A stretch of 64,000 bases of DNA from Anagrus nilaparvatae. Lineage: Eukaryota; Arthropoda; Insecta; Hymenoptera; Mymaridae. The notes below the pieces were generated by a model. That model had not been told where the DNA came from. It was given only the letters and a program-made list of their open reading frames with translations, and ran no database searches. Location: assembly GCA_022575985.1 (NCBI GenBank), contig JAKSXM010000007.1, forward strand, positions 29,266,501-29,330,500. Direction: 5' to 3'. Positions 22,005 through 33,790 of this stretch are shown here, one piece after another (the stretch's first letter is position 1; every line of letters begins with the position of its first letter). The translations under genes were made by a program, and so were the position numbers.

Positions 22005-24184
22005 CGTCATTTTTCAAGATGATATTATCGCTTTTCAATACTTATTATTCATAGAAAACTTTAAGATTAATTTTTACTCATTATTCAAAATTATTTTATT
22101 ATTTTTATTACATGATTAATAAACAATAAATAGATAATTATAACTATAATTAAAATTTACCAAATCATGTTAAAATGAAAATTCTAAATTATATTTTGAA
22201 AACTTTTTGAACTTATTAAGGGAGTTGAGTCGCGGAGCTATTACAGAACAAATATTGTTCAAATTAAGGGTAACTAATGTTTTTAATGTGTAAAGAACAC
22301 TGTAAAAATTTCAAGTTAATTAGGAGCTTCTATAAAGAGTAATTAATAAAAATATTTAACATGAGAATCAATTGGCGGACCTCAAAAAATCGTATATATT
22401 ATAAAATTTCTCAAAATTTACAGAAGAGATTTTTATAATGCTTATTACAGTTAGAAATAAACTATTCAGGAATTTTTTAAAATACTTATTATATTGTTTT
22501 GGAGATGTTAACAATATTAAATAAATGAAATAAATAAAGAAAATAACAATTGTCGTATATCTTTAGTAACTTTAAAAACACGTGGGTGGGGTCGGTATCG
22601 CGCGCGTTTTAAAATAATCGAGTAAAGAGGAAAATATTTAAAAAAACTGAATTGATTGTTTTTAAGTACATTATAATTACATTTATTAATATTTTTTTAA
22701 ATATTTTATACCTATTACACTAATTTCTTTTTTGCTTTTGTTTATAAAAATATTTAATGGGGAATAAAAAGTAACTATATCTAGTAAATCTTAGTACGCT
22801 AGTCAAATGAGAAAAACTTTGATTTGTATAGTAAGGCTTCAACTTCATTAAGAATAAATAAAAAAATAAAATTATTTTTATATGAGATTTGCTTGCTGAA
22901 ATTGTATTTTGTTTTTATAGTTTTGTCATTATTATAAAATTATTGTTCATTTATTATTTATTGGCCGAAAATAGAGCCTAAATAATCCTTTTTTAAAAAA
23001 GAGCTAGCGCCATGATGAAGCCGAATTTTTATTCGTGATATGATTGGTTGATGATGGATTGCGCGCATGATTTAAAATTTTTTTAAATATTTTTAATTTG
23101 TAATTCTGATAATAATTTATGATAATACATTTATAATTAAAAAAAATTAAACAAACTATTAATATTTAAATAAATTAAATAAAATACGATAAAAAAATTA
23201 AATGAATTAATAAACGAAAAATAAAATAAAAATAAAAAAGTAGAAAGGGTTCATCTTTACCAACCGATGAAATTGTAAAATGAAATCGTAAAATATAATT
23301 GCAACGGCGCGAGAATTCAAAATTAAAATCAACCAAAAAACTAAAAGTTAAATTTATTAACTTTGTTAAAAATTTAGTAGAAAATTAACGTTTAAGGTAG
23401 CTCACGCAGTTTATAATAAACGAATAATATGAACTAAAATTTACTGGAGATGAGGATGTTTAAAAAACAAATTCATTGAGCTCAAACAAAAATAGGTTGC
23501 CGATAAAATAAGAAAGAAATAGTTAACTGAAAATTGCTAAAATTAACACGCATTCTTATGGGAGTTGATATTGTTTTACTTCATGCTAATTCAATAACGA
23601 ATCTTTTTAGATAAAATTGTACACACGTGTTATTTAACAAAAATGGAAACTTTTCAATGAAAAAAATACAATAGTTGCCGATCAAATTATAAACACATAA
23701 TTTTAGTCGCGTGCCCCTTTCAATAAAATGTTTTGTATTTAAAAAATTTTTTTTACACCGCACTCATTATATATAATAATAACTTCTAAATATTCACATA
23801 TATCTATAAAATAAATAATAAAATTTAATTAATTAGTTATTCCCCCTCTGATGTCACCCTAAAATATACAGACTTAAAACCGTTTTTCAATAATTTAAAA
23901 AAATTTTTTAAATTTAACTAATTTTAGATTATTAAGTGGATTTTAATTTTGAATTCTTATGCCATGCCATTGAAATTTTATTTTGCAATTTCATTTTGCA
24001 ATTTCATTCACCGTCTGAAAACACCCTTATAGTATATAGTTTACTTAAAATTTATTTTAAATATTTTACAGTATTTTTTGAAATAAAATGTTATGGTAAT
24101 GTTATTAAATGTTATTTTTTGTCAAAATATTCCACATATTTTGAAAAAAAAACCCGACCAAAATATAATTAACTTTATCAGAGA
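22005..24184. other. AT-rich intron sequence, nothing recognised
   Basis: No gene or clear repeat boundary is seen. Small GC-richer spots occur near 22580-22620 and 22990-23070. Short open frames at 23581-23763 and 23936-24172 have no recognisable domain. Confidence 0.5.
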
Positions 24185-25685
24185 TAGGCCATTGAATTAA
24201 GGTCTCGACATGGACAAAAATCCTCCAGAAAAAAAGTTGTGGAATGTGTTGGTTTTGGGCTAATTTAAAAGGAGAAACAAAATCGGAAACTCCAATCCAG
24301 TGCTGCCGCCCCCCCATGGGGGGGGGGCTAAAGTTGGAACAAAACGGTTTTTTGTAAATTACGTATAAACTAAAAGAGATTTAAAAAAATAAAAGTCCTT
24401 AGTAATTTTTCAATCAGACGCACTGGGACCAAGTTAGAAGCGATTAAAGTTTACACCTTTTTAACCAAATTTTCAAAAATCAATGTTTCACTTTAAAAAA
24501 AAAAATCGCGTTTTTGATGAGTTTTTTTGAATTTTTTAGTAGTAAAAAGTGTTAGAAATAGGTATGTAGGGTTTTTCACATATAATAGTATGTATGTGGA
24601 TGTAAAATTTTGCATGCATAGGTTTTTGTACTCCCACACATAGACGCTGCAACCCCAAGAACGTGCTTTATTTTTAATGTCCATTTTTTGATGTTCGCAA
24701 CTAAAAAGACTTATTAATATGGGCAAATTTATGATGGAATGACTTATTAGAGATCCACAATATGTATTCAAATCAAAATATACACATATTTCAATGTAAT
24801 TTTGCCTTAATAAAAAATGATTTTATCTATGATTTTAAAATTTTTAGCAATTTTTGGCCGAAAAACGATTCTGGACTCAAGCTACTGTACAATTATGTAC
24901 CAAAATTGTTGCAAATAGTTGAAATATTATAAAAATATAAAATAAATTACATTTTCTTGCATATAAAATATATAAATCCAAATTAAGGCAATTTTTTAAT
25001 TTTTTCGAAAAAAAAATGGCTTTTATTTGCAAGTAAAATTACATTTAAATATGTGCATATTTTGATTTGAATACATAGTATGGTACTCTAATCAGGAATT
25101 TCATCATAAATTTGTCATTTATAAGCTTTTTTAGTTGCAAACATCAAAAAATGGACATTAAAATATGCACGTTCTTGGAGTTGCAGCGTCTATGCGTGGG
25201 GGTGCAAAAAACTATACATGCAAAAACTTTACATCCGCATTCATACTATATGTGAAGAACCTTACATGCCCATTTCTAACACTTTTTACTATACTAAAAA
25301 TTCAAAAAACTCAAAAACGCGATTTTTTTTTTTGGTGAAATATCCATTTTTGAAATTTTGGTAAAAAAGGGTAAATTTTGAACGATTATAACTCGGTCCC
25401 AGTGCGTCCGACTGAAAAATTACTTTTGTCCATTTTTGTAGCAAATTTTCTCAGCTACAACTTTTATTGAAAACTTTTTTTAAAATTTCTGTTAGTTTTT
25501 GCGTAACTTGCAAAAAACCGTTTTGCCCCAACTTTAGCCCCCCTGGGGAGGGGGGGGGGGTCAGCACTGGGTTGAAATGTTCGATTTCGTTTCCCCTTTT
25601 AAATTAGCCCAAAACCAGTACCTTCCACAACTTTTTTGATTTTTTTTCAAGTTTGCCCTTAATTTAGCCTTTATTCAATGGCCTA
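24185..25685. mobile_element. 1.5-kb palindromic element with ~700-bp arms
   Basis: It starts TAGGCCATTGAAT and ends ATTCAATGGCCTA. The arms match along almost their whole length (for example 'aaagttgtggaa', 'ttttgggctaatttaaaagg', 'tcaaaaaatggacatta', 'catattttgatttgaataca') and differ by scattered substitutions; the centre is near 24930. Each arm has a C-run/G-run block (24308-24328 and 25540-25560). AGA flanks both ends. No coding region is seen; open frames on it are mirror artefacts. Confidence 0.8.
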
Positions 25686-25749
25686 AGAATCTTGCAGTAT
25701 TTTTAGGGCTTCCTTTTAAAAAATTTAAATATTTTTAAATTAAATTTGA

Positions 25750-26812
25750 AAATGAATTAATACTCCAGTAAAAATACGAGGTGGAGGGGGTGGTATTCTT
25801 TCCGGCCACCACCAGATTTGCTGTATACTATAGGTTTTTTTGGGTTGCTGATTACAAAAATCGGGTTTCTGTCGAGGAAAAATTGAGGGAAAATCCTCAA
25901 ATTTGCAAAAACTACTTCTCAAAAGGGGTAGTTTTTATGTATTCGAATTTTGAGGGGCCAGATTTAGTCCACACGGGGTTTTTGGGTCGCTGATCATAAA
26001 TTTCTGAGACTTTTAAGAAAAGTTAATAATTCAACCCTAAATTAGCAAAATATATCCCTAATAAGGGGTGTTTTTGCTATTTTAGCACTTTCAGTGTTTA
26101 GGTTCGGTTCATATGGGTTTTTTAGTCGCTAAACAACAATTTAGAGGAATTTTTGTAAAAAATTAATTTCTTACCCTTTGATTTGCAAAAACTACCCCTA
26201 TTTTCCATTTTCACTGTTCGATAAAAAAGTTATCTTCTTGCGGAACTGGAGGTTACCAAATGTTTTATCATTCAAAAAATTTAAAAAATTTCAAAATAAT
26301 AAATGTCTAAACAAAAATTTTAAGGATAGTTATTTATAAATTACAGTATCTTGCAGCCATTAATAACCAAAAAACCAATATGAACCGAATCTGAACACTG
26401 AAAGTGCGAAAATAGCAAAAACATTTCTTTTAGGGGTAGTTTTTGCTGAGTAAAGGTTAAGAAATTAATTTTCTACAAAAAATTCCCATAAAATTGTTGT
26501 TTAGCGACCCAAAAAACACATATGAACCGAATCTGAACACTGAAACCTTATAGGGGTATTTTTTGCTAACTTAGGGGTGAAATATTAAATTTTCATAAAA
26601 AAGTCTCCGAAATCGTGATCAGCGACCCAAAAACCCGTGTGGACCAAATCTGGCCGCTGCAAATTCGAATACATAAAAAACGCCCCGGGTAAGTTTTTGC
26701 TAATTTAAGGATGTTCCCCCAATTTCTCCCCGACAGAAACCCGATTTTCGTGATCAGTGACCCAAAAAACCTAAAGTTGAGCAAATCTGGTGGTGGCTGG
26801 AAAGAAATATAC
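25750..26812. mobile_element. palindromic element of the 'ACTCCAGT' foldback family
   Basis: The left arm starts 'tactccagtaaaaatacgag'. Both arms carry 'ttctttcc.gccaccaccagatttgct' and repeats of 'tttttgggtcgctgat', 'tttgcaaaaactacc' and 'ggggtagtttttgc' in mirror order around about 26290. The element at 55425-57050 has the same end (TACTCCAGTCAAAATACGG) and the same internal phrases. The right terminal block is missing or diverged here. Confidence 0.7.
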
Positions 26813-26865
26813 CGATGAAACTGTATAAAACCATGCGATAACCAAGTCATAGCCATAAAATGCTT

Positions 26866-26893
26866 CAGCGCGCTTGCGCGCTGCATCCTCTAG
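26866..26893 (+). other. probable Helitron 3' end (H3)
   Basis: A perfect hairpin CAGCGCGC-TT-GCGCGCTG (26866-26883), six bases, then CTAG (26890-26893), then T. Layout and spacing match the 3' ends of Helitrons H1 and H2. I could not place the 5' end, which should be an A|TC junction upstream. Confidence 0.6.
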
Positions 26894-27809
26894 TTATTAA
26901 AAATTTAACTCCAATATACTTCAAGCGATAAAGCCAAAATGACCTTAAAGTCCCAAGTATTTCTAGTGTCTGGTAGTAATGGTTGAATATGAAACTTAGT
27001 AGGGAGTACTTTTAGGTCAACAAATGTTCGGCTGGCAACCTTTCTTGAAAGTGCCAAAAATCAAGAGCAAAAAAATTTTTTTTTTTGTTTTTCGTGAATA
27101 TCTCGAAAACGGTTCAAGATATTAAAATATTTAAGGTATAAGAAAATGAAGCTGAGAAAATTTTACAAAAAAAATCTTCTGAAACATTTTTTCGTAAAAA
27201 TTATATTTTCCATGAAAAATGAAAATTAAGATGGCGCGCAATACCGCACTTTTATAAAATTTTGATTTTGACTGTTTCGGATAGCTGAAAATAAGCACAT
27301 TTATGTTTTTTTAGTCACAAAAAACGAATTTGGGTATTATTTTGAAAAATATTTACCTACTTTTTTATTATTAACAAATTAACGTCAGTAGAGTAAACAT
27401 TACTTTGAAAAATATAAAATGTTAAAAATTATTAATATTTTGATCCTTGTAAATTTTTTTTTATTTGATTTGAGTTGTAAAATTTAAATTTTATTTTAAA
27501 ATATCATTTATTGTTTAAATAATATTAAATTAATTAAAAATTATTTAAACATATTATGGCCTGAAATTAAGTGTGGCAGCATTTATCATATATTTTTTAG
27601 CACAATAAATGCATTTTTTTGAACCAAAACAACATTTATTTTATATTAATAAAAAAGAATTTAAATATTTTTTTAACAATAAATGATAGAAATGTATTAT
27701 ATTATTTTTGGTTTAAGTAAGCAAAAAATTTTTGAAAATTCTTAAAATGTATCATTTTGTTTATTTTTTTTATCAAAAATTAATTATACAAAATATTATG
27801 AACATTGTA
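26894..27809. other. AT-rich sequence 3' of the autonomous Helitron relic
   Basis: No gene is seen. A block at 27100-27180 ('atatctcgaaaacggttcaa ... gaaaattttacaaaaaaa') is a distant relative of the arm of the element at 35878-37935. The 3' terminus of the autonomous Helitron should lie here on the minus strand, but I did not find a convincing hairpin plus CTRR. Confidence 0.45.
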
Positions 27810-29353
27810 TTATTCATCATCTGAATCACTTTGACCGCTTGCAGAATCAACCGGATGAGTTCCTTCACCAATTTGTAATAGTTTTTCAGAAAAACGTTTA
27901 CCATCTTTATTTTTAGAACGTTCAACTCTCATATTTGCATGTAAATGCAATTTTTTAACTTGAGGCCAAAAAACTGATTTTTTCAATCATGCGTTTATTT
28001 CATCCACAGAAGTTGATTTTGGAATGATTGGTAATGTTTGACGAAAATCTCCAGATAGTATAACTAACGCACCTCCCATTAATGCTATATTCCCTCTAAT
28101 GTATTTCAATGTTCTATCTAATGCTTCTAATGATTTCTAATGTGCCATTGTACTTTCATCCCAAATAATTATTTTGCACTGTTTTAGAAGTTGACTTCTA
28201 CCAGATGTTTTTGATATATCAAAAACTGGGAATTCTTTTTCTGCGATATTAATTGGTAATTTTAAGTCCAAATTAGCAGTTCGACCTCCTTCAAATAATG
28301 TTTCTGCGATACCAGATGATGCTAATGAAAGTTCTATTTCTCTTGTGGCACGTATTCCAGCTAAAATTAAATTTATAATAAATGTTTTTCCTGTGCCGCC
28401 TGGTGCATCTAAATAGATTATACCACCCATATCTCTATTCACATGATCCATAATGGAATCATAAATTTTCTTTTGACTTTCTGTTAATAATGGTTTATTG
28501 TGAGCTATGTATTCCAATAATTTATTAATATTATAACTTTTTTCTTTCATCATTTAAAGCATCAAATTCATATCTTTTAGGTACTCGAATACCTAGATCA
28601 GTTAAAGTTTGATTGCTTATTGATAAGCATTTGTCCTCAAAACGAATCTTGGCTTGGTTAAATATTTCTTCTTTAAACTCGATATTTAATTCTGGGTAAA
28701 TTTTTCGGACTTGGTGTAATATATCGTCACTCATATTTTCTTTATATTTTTCCCATAATTCATTCGGATTCGATGGATTACATGTAGTTGGTATTATAGT
28801 GAATAAGTCTCTCACTTGTTCTGCAGATGCAGTGAAAGCAGCCTCTTGAAGTGCTAATCCCCAATGGTTGTCATTCTCTAGTAAATTTAACGTTGGCATG
28901 CTTCTCCATATATCTATTTATGTTTTTTAAATCTCTAAAACTTACTGGTCTACGAATTTCATGTAATAACATTCGAAGATAAAAGCACTCGATATATCTT
29001 GGATGCTCCGTATACACCCTACCTAATGCATTACTTTTGAAGATTCCTTTTGGACCATCTACTTGAGTTCCTTGTTTTCTTCGACGCAAAATTCTTTTTG
29101 ATCCATCCCATGTATAATATGATGGTACCTCAGCATATAAAGACTTTTTGCAAATGGATTTATTTCACAAAGTTGAAAAAAGCAGTTAAAGTTGTGCTTA
29201 TAAGTGGTTCACTAACAATCTTTTTTGTAGTATCTTTGCTAAAATATACGCGTTGACCATTTTCTAAATGTACGGATAAATGAAAAACTGGTGGTTTTAG
29301 ATCATGTATTGAAAAACCTAATGTTCGCCAAACGGCTTCATTATATTACATTA
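27810..29353 (-). pseudogene. autonomous Helitron, Pif1-type helicase half (decayed)
   Basis: The minus-strand frame with several breaks runs from about 29340 to the stop at 27810-27812. It shows, in order: EAVWR.LGFSIHDLKPPVFH and LSVHLENGQRVYF; GSKRILRRRKQGTQV; WGLALQEAA and ELWEKYKENM; the helicase Walker A region with GGIIYLDAPGGTGKTFI; Walker [27 protein letters not shown]; the end ...GQSDSDDE. These are hallmarks of the Helitron Pif1/RecD-like helicase and the linker before it. Breaks include frameshifts near 28885 and 28550, a TAG just after ESTMAH (about 28139) and a TGA near 27988. Together with 30591-31745 it made one Rep-helicase protein. Confidence 0.85.
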
Positions 29354-29859
29354 CTAGCAAAAGTTGGAAGGGGGGACACCGCCCCCCCTGTGTCACATTT
29401 ACTTCTGTTTGTGTTGTTTCAAAAAATCATTTTTCATTGCAAATTTATAATTATGCAAACCCATTCAAACTATTCAGAGCAGCCTAGGTGAAACATTAAT
29501 GAAAAATTATAGTTTCTGATTGATTCTCTAGTTATAATAGAGAAAATAAAAAAATTTAACTGAGTACGTATAAATTAGTGCCAAATCAAGTAATACCAAT
29601 TGTGACAGTAAAATTTAATCATATCTTTTAGGTATTTCACTTTTCAAGCAAATTTTCAAAAAATTTTATATATCCTAAAAATAGTAAAAATTGAATATCT
29701 CCAAAAGTAAGAAAGCTGAGTCACAAAACTATAGCCTATGTTATCCGAATACTTTTATTCTTTATTATGACTCTGGTTTCATGTCAAGTGATTCGGCGGT
29801 TCTTGAGTCATTAGGGTACAGACAGACAGACAGACAAATAAATTTTCAAATATATATAG
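29354..29859 (-). mobile_element. small Helitron unit A of a head-to-tail pair
   Basis: On the minus strand it starts CTATATATATTTGAAAATTT (29859), followed by tandem TGTC. It ends with a G/C hairpin (GGGGGGGCGGTGTCCCCCC, about 29373-29391), 'ttccaactttt' and GCTAG (3' end 29354), followed by T. Start and end match unit B in design. It is inserted between the two halves of the Rep-helicase gene. Confidence 0.65.
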
Positions 29860-30590
29860 TATAGCATAGGTGAGAGGGGGGGCTCCGCCCCCCCTGATCT
29901 ATTCCCGGTGTTGTTGTTATTGATTTTTTATTATTATCATGTTGTTATTGTCCAAAATATATATCAATGCCAAAAAAAATTAACGCCTTGAAATAAGCTA
30001 AAATTTTTTTCTTAATGTAGACCTTATACCAGTTCAAATGTGACCAATAAGATAAAAGTTGTAGTAAATTCAAAGGAATGGCGTAATTTTGAAAATGGGC
30101 CAAATCAGGCTATTTTTGGACTATCCATTAGGTAATAGAGGACTAAAACTTTAGCTGAGGGACTTTTTTATCACCCCAAACTATACCCTAAAATTTGAGT
30201 TGAATATATATAATATATAGTAAAAAATTTTAAAAATATTTTATAAAATTTTAAAGATACCTCCGTTTTGAATAAAAATTTCAGAGAATACGTAAAAATT
30301 AGTGCTGAATAGAATACTATGAAGTGCTATGGCAAAATTTTTCGATTGTATCGAGATATTTCAATTTTTGTTAAAATTTTTAAAAAATGTTATCAAGTTC
30401 AAAAATACTAAAAATTAGATATCTCAAAAACTACGATAGCTAATCAAAAAATATAAGGCCTATGTCAGCCGCATTTTTTTTTCTTCATTTTGACGCCGGT
30501 TTCATGCCAATCGGTTCGGTTGTTCTTGAGTCATTAGGGTGCAAACAAACAAACACACAAACAAACAAATAAATTTTCAAATATATATAG
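29860..30590 (-). mobile_element. small Helitron unit B of a head-to-tail pair
   Basis: On the minus strand it starts CTATATATATTTGAAAATTT (30590), followed by TTTG repeats. It ends with a GGGGGGGCGGAGCCCCCCC hairpin (about 29876-29894), 'tctcacctat' and GCTAT, directly abutting the start of unit A. Shared stretches between the units include 'ttcttgagtcattagggt', 'tttcatg.caa..g.ttcgg' and 'ctaatgactc'-type sequence. The expected terminal CTAG reads CTAT here. Confidence 0.6.
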
Positions 30591-31745
30591 TATTAAGGTA
30601 TACCTGCCCATTTGATATTGAAGTATTTCATCTTTTAAGTTTTTTTCTCTATTTTCTTTATTGATAGTGAATACAGCCATATAACTGCCTTTGTTAATAT
30701 ATTTGCAAAAATATTTAATTGATTTCACTGAATTGCAGTATTCCACATTAATGTGTGCTTCAAACATCCTTGAAAGAACTGGATTGTATGGCACTACCCA
30801 TTGGTTATCTACTTCTATATCTTGGTTACCTTTTATTTTTTTTTTGCTGTAAAACCACCATTTTCTGGTGAACGTCCACGTATTGTTTGAGTCTCATTTA
30901 AATAAGGTCGTGGATATCTTTTTATACACTTGCCTTCATTCATGCATGGTGAATTCATATTTAATCGTCCACATGGACCATGAATCATGTTTTTCACTGT
31001 TATATTATATAAATCTGGATCTTTTTTCGGATCCGGAAATTTAGCAGAAATTATTTGATCTATTTGATTTGGACGAATTTTTTTCATTTAGCCAAATTAA
31101 ATTATGTGAGTGAGGCAATCCTCTTTTTTGCCATTCAATAGTATACATCCAGCGTTTCACATTTTCAAAGAGAAGATATTATTTTATAGCTTCCATAAAT
31201 TTCATTTGTTTCAGACGAAAAATTCGAGCTATTAAATCATGTCGGTCCATAGGTGTTTGTCCATAAATCATCCCTTTTTTATATTTCCGGCCATGCTGGA
31301 TAACAGGTAAATGTCAGGAACAAATCAGGGCGACCATATTTTCTTACATAAGTCATTGCATCTTGAGTGTATTCGTGCATATGTCTTGGAATTCCGATAT
31401 ATGTTGATGGTAAAATCATCAGTTTTCCAATATCATCAACGTTACCATCATTCATAATTTCGTCTCTTAAATGTATATATTCTTCAGTGTGTAATTTTTT
31501 TTGATACTGTCGTATGAACGTCATTTGTTCTGTCTCTATTTTGGCGTACATATCAACTAAATGCTGTTAAAATAAATAGCAGGAATTTGTTATATTATTG
31601 TAAATCTCAACCCTGATCAGTATCTGGTACGCATAAAATTCTTTTGATGTTACTTTTTTGTTAGTTTCTGCACCTGTTTATGGTTAAATTGTTTTATATT
31701 AAAATGGTATCCATCTTCTTCTCGTAAGAAAATTAAAGGAAAAAA
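30591..31745 (-). pseudogene. autonomous Helitron, Rep (HUH) half (decayed)
   Basis: The minus-strand frame with breaks shows, in order: REEDGYHFNI; SKEFYAYQILIR; QHLVDMYAKIETEQMTFIR; LPSTYIGIPRHMHEYTQDAM; GRPDLFLTFTCYPAWPEI; QTPMDRHDLIARIFRLKQMK; RGLPHSHNLIWL, the HUH motif with both histidines; MIHGPCGRLNMNSPCM; VPYNPVLSRMFEAHINVEYC; and IKYFCKYINKG with the two tyrosines of the catalytic Y-x-x-K-Y motif. This is the Helitron N-terminal and Rep region. Stops interrupt it near 31280 and 31180, and at a TAA before QHLVD. It ends at QMGRY (about 30602), after which a tandem Helitron pair separates it from its helicase half. Key residues survive, but the gene is dead. Confidence 0.87.
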
Positions 31746-33600
31746 ACACGTAAATAACGTACAGTACTGTGTTGCATATACTCACAAAACTTTATTGGTA
31801 AAAATTACCATTTGATTAGTAAAATAATTTGAAGTTGTAATAATGGCCTTTCATATTATTTTTTACCAACACATAATTTATAAACTACCCGCATAGGAAA
31901 TAAAAATTACTATTAATTTTAGTAGAATTTATTTATACATTTTTTTCTCGCAAGTGACAGAATTTGATTTCAGATACTATATAAGGAACCAAAATTGTAT
32001 AAATTATAAAATATAAATTATGAAAAAAAAAATAAAAAAAAAAAAATTAATAAAAATTTTTTTTTAATTAAAAAAAAAAAATTAAAAAAAAAAAATAAAT
32101 AAAAATTTTTTTTTAATTAAAAAAAAAAAATTAAAAAAAAAAGCATTAAAAACATGTGAGAGAGTGAGAGTATAATAAAATTTTGTAGCAATCTTCTTCA
32201 AGAAAAATTACCCTTAATTGTAGTCAAAAATAATGGACAAAAGTGTAAAATTTTCAATTCTTCAAATAACTTTACTAAAATTAATAGTAAATTCTTCCAG
32301 TTGCAAAAAGAGATTTTACTCAACATTTTTTCTCAGTTTAGTAAACTGTAAGTATACGACTATGATCTACCACACATAAATTGGCACCCTGTATAAATGT
32401 TTTGATATTTTAAAAAATTAATATTTGCTAACCGAAATTTTAAAAAACTGAAAACTTCTTCATAGATGGGAGGTTTAGTGCAACAATATTGTGTAACCCC
32501 CACGGAGATTCAGGGGTTGGTTTCTGGGTTTTGTCGGACCATAACTTCCTTTTATTATATATATTGATGTATACAGCTTTGAGTACTAGGGTACTCAAAA
32601 CATTTTTGGTGAAATAGTATTATTTATTCGCAATTTTTGCTTTCTTTTAATATTAATATATAACGAACTTAATTATCTTTAGCTTAAATTGCAAATGCAA
32701 GTTTTTGCGTAATCCCTGTTTAAAAAAAAAAGAATTTTAATCAATTTCACACCGATAACAGTATGTTTGGCGTTTTCGTGTGAAAATATGCGTTACACAT
32801 GTTTTAGCATCTCTTAACATCTGAAACACATATGTATACCCTGTTAAACACTGTTTCACACTGATATACAGTGTAACACATGTTATAACACCTGATACAC
32901 ATGGATTATTTCTATTGTGGAATACTGATCAGTAACTGAACAGGATGTATATGATAAACAAATCAGTTACGTATAATCTTGGTCCGGATGACTTAAGTAG
33001 TTTCTTCCTAGGATATTTTCAAACTTATTCTATCAATATTGAAGCCAATGAAGCTCATAAAAAAATATTGTCTATTTTTTTAATAAAATGTTAACAAAAT
33101 ATTGCACAATATAATTCAATTTTTCTTATCAAAAGCCTATCATTTTTAGTGTTTAATTATTAAACCTGTAAACCATTGATAAATCTGTACATTAATTTAA
33201 ATAAAAAGACATGAAAGTAAAAATTATAATAATATACTAATTTAAAATTTGAAAACTGTAATTATTTTACTTATAAACCTCATTTTTATACTTTTTATGA
33301 ACTCAAAAAAAAGGTATGGTCAATTTTCACTTACAACGGACTTGTAAGGGACATAGATGATGATTTTATAATTAAAAGCCAAAAAAATTGACAAAAAAAT
33401 GATGGCCAAACATCAATCAAATGGACATAAATTATGGACATATTATGGTAAAAACATTACACTGCACAGGGATTAAAATAAAATTTATGGTTATGCTGAT
33501 AAAAAATATTACTCTCAAATATTTTTACCTTCAAAATGCAATAATTATCTATTTTACCCCTTTTACGTTAATTTAATTATATACCTACGTAAGAAAATAT
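31746..33600. other. sequence upstream of the Helitron relic; A-rich tract
   Basis: No gene is seen. Beyond 31760 the Helitron frame is lost. An A/T homopolymer-rich tract spans about 32020-32145. 'attactattaattttagtag' (31903) and 'tactaaaattaatagtaaa' (32274) suggest a weak inverted-repeat element. The block at 32690-32770 is the inverted partner of 13487-13570. At 32780-32910, 'acacatgtt', 'tgtttcacac' and 'tataca' phrases recur irregularly. Confidence 0.5.
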
Positions 33601-33613
33601 AATTTTCTTGTCA

Positions 33614-33790
33614 GCGGCCAGAAAGCGCGTATTTCCCGGCCGCGGCGCGATTCGAAAATACGTGTCTAGCCACTGACAAAGAAAAATTATGTTTTGGCCT
33701 CGGCCATAAAAAAAGAATGTCCCAGATCGCAGTTTGCCATCCTCGGATTGCAATTTACGTGCGATCTAGGCCATTCTTTATTTTTTCGGC
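33614..33790. repeat. double-hairpin repeat, copy 2
   Basis: The first hairpin (33612-33682) pairs 'ttttcttgtcagcggc' with 'gccactgacaaagaaaa' and has a GC-rich loop (cccggccgcggcgcg). The second (33700-33790) pairs 'aaagaatgtcccagatcgca' with 'tgcgatctaggccattctt'. It is the same family as 10724-10925, with the hairpin order reversed. Confidence 0.65.

Noticed and set aside
29360..29500. G-run/C-run blocks as G-quadruplexes or promoter elements
   Set aside because: They are the stems of Helitron terminal hairpins and occur once per element end.
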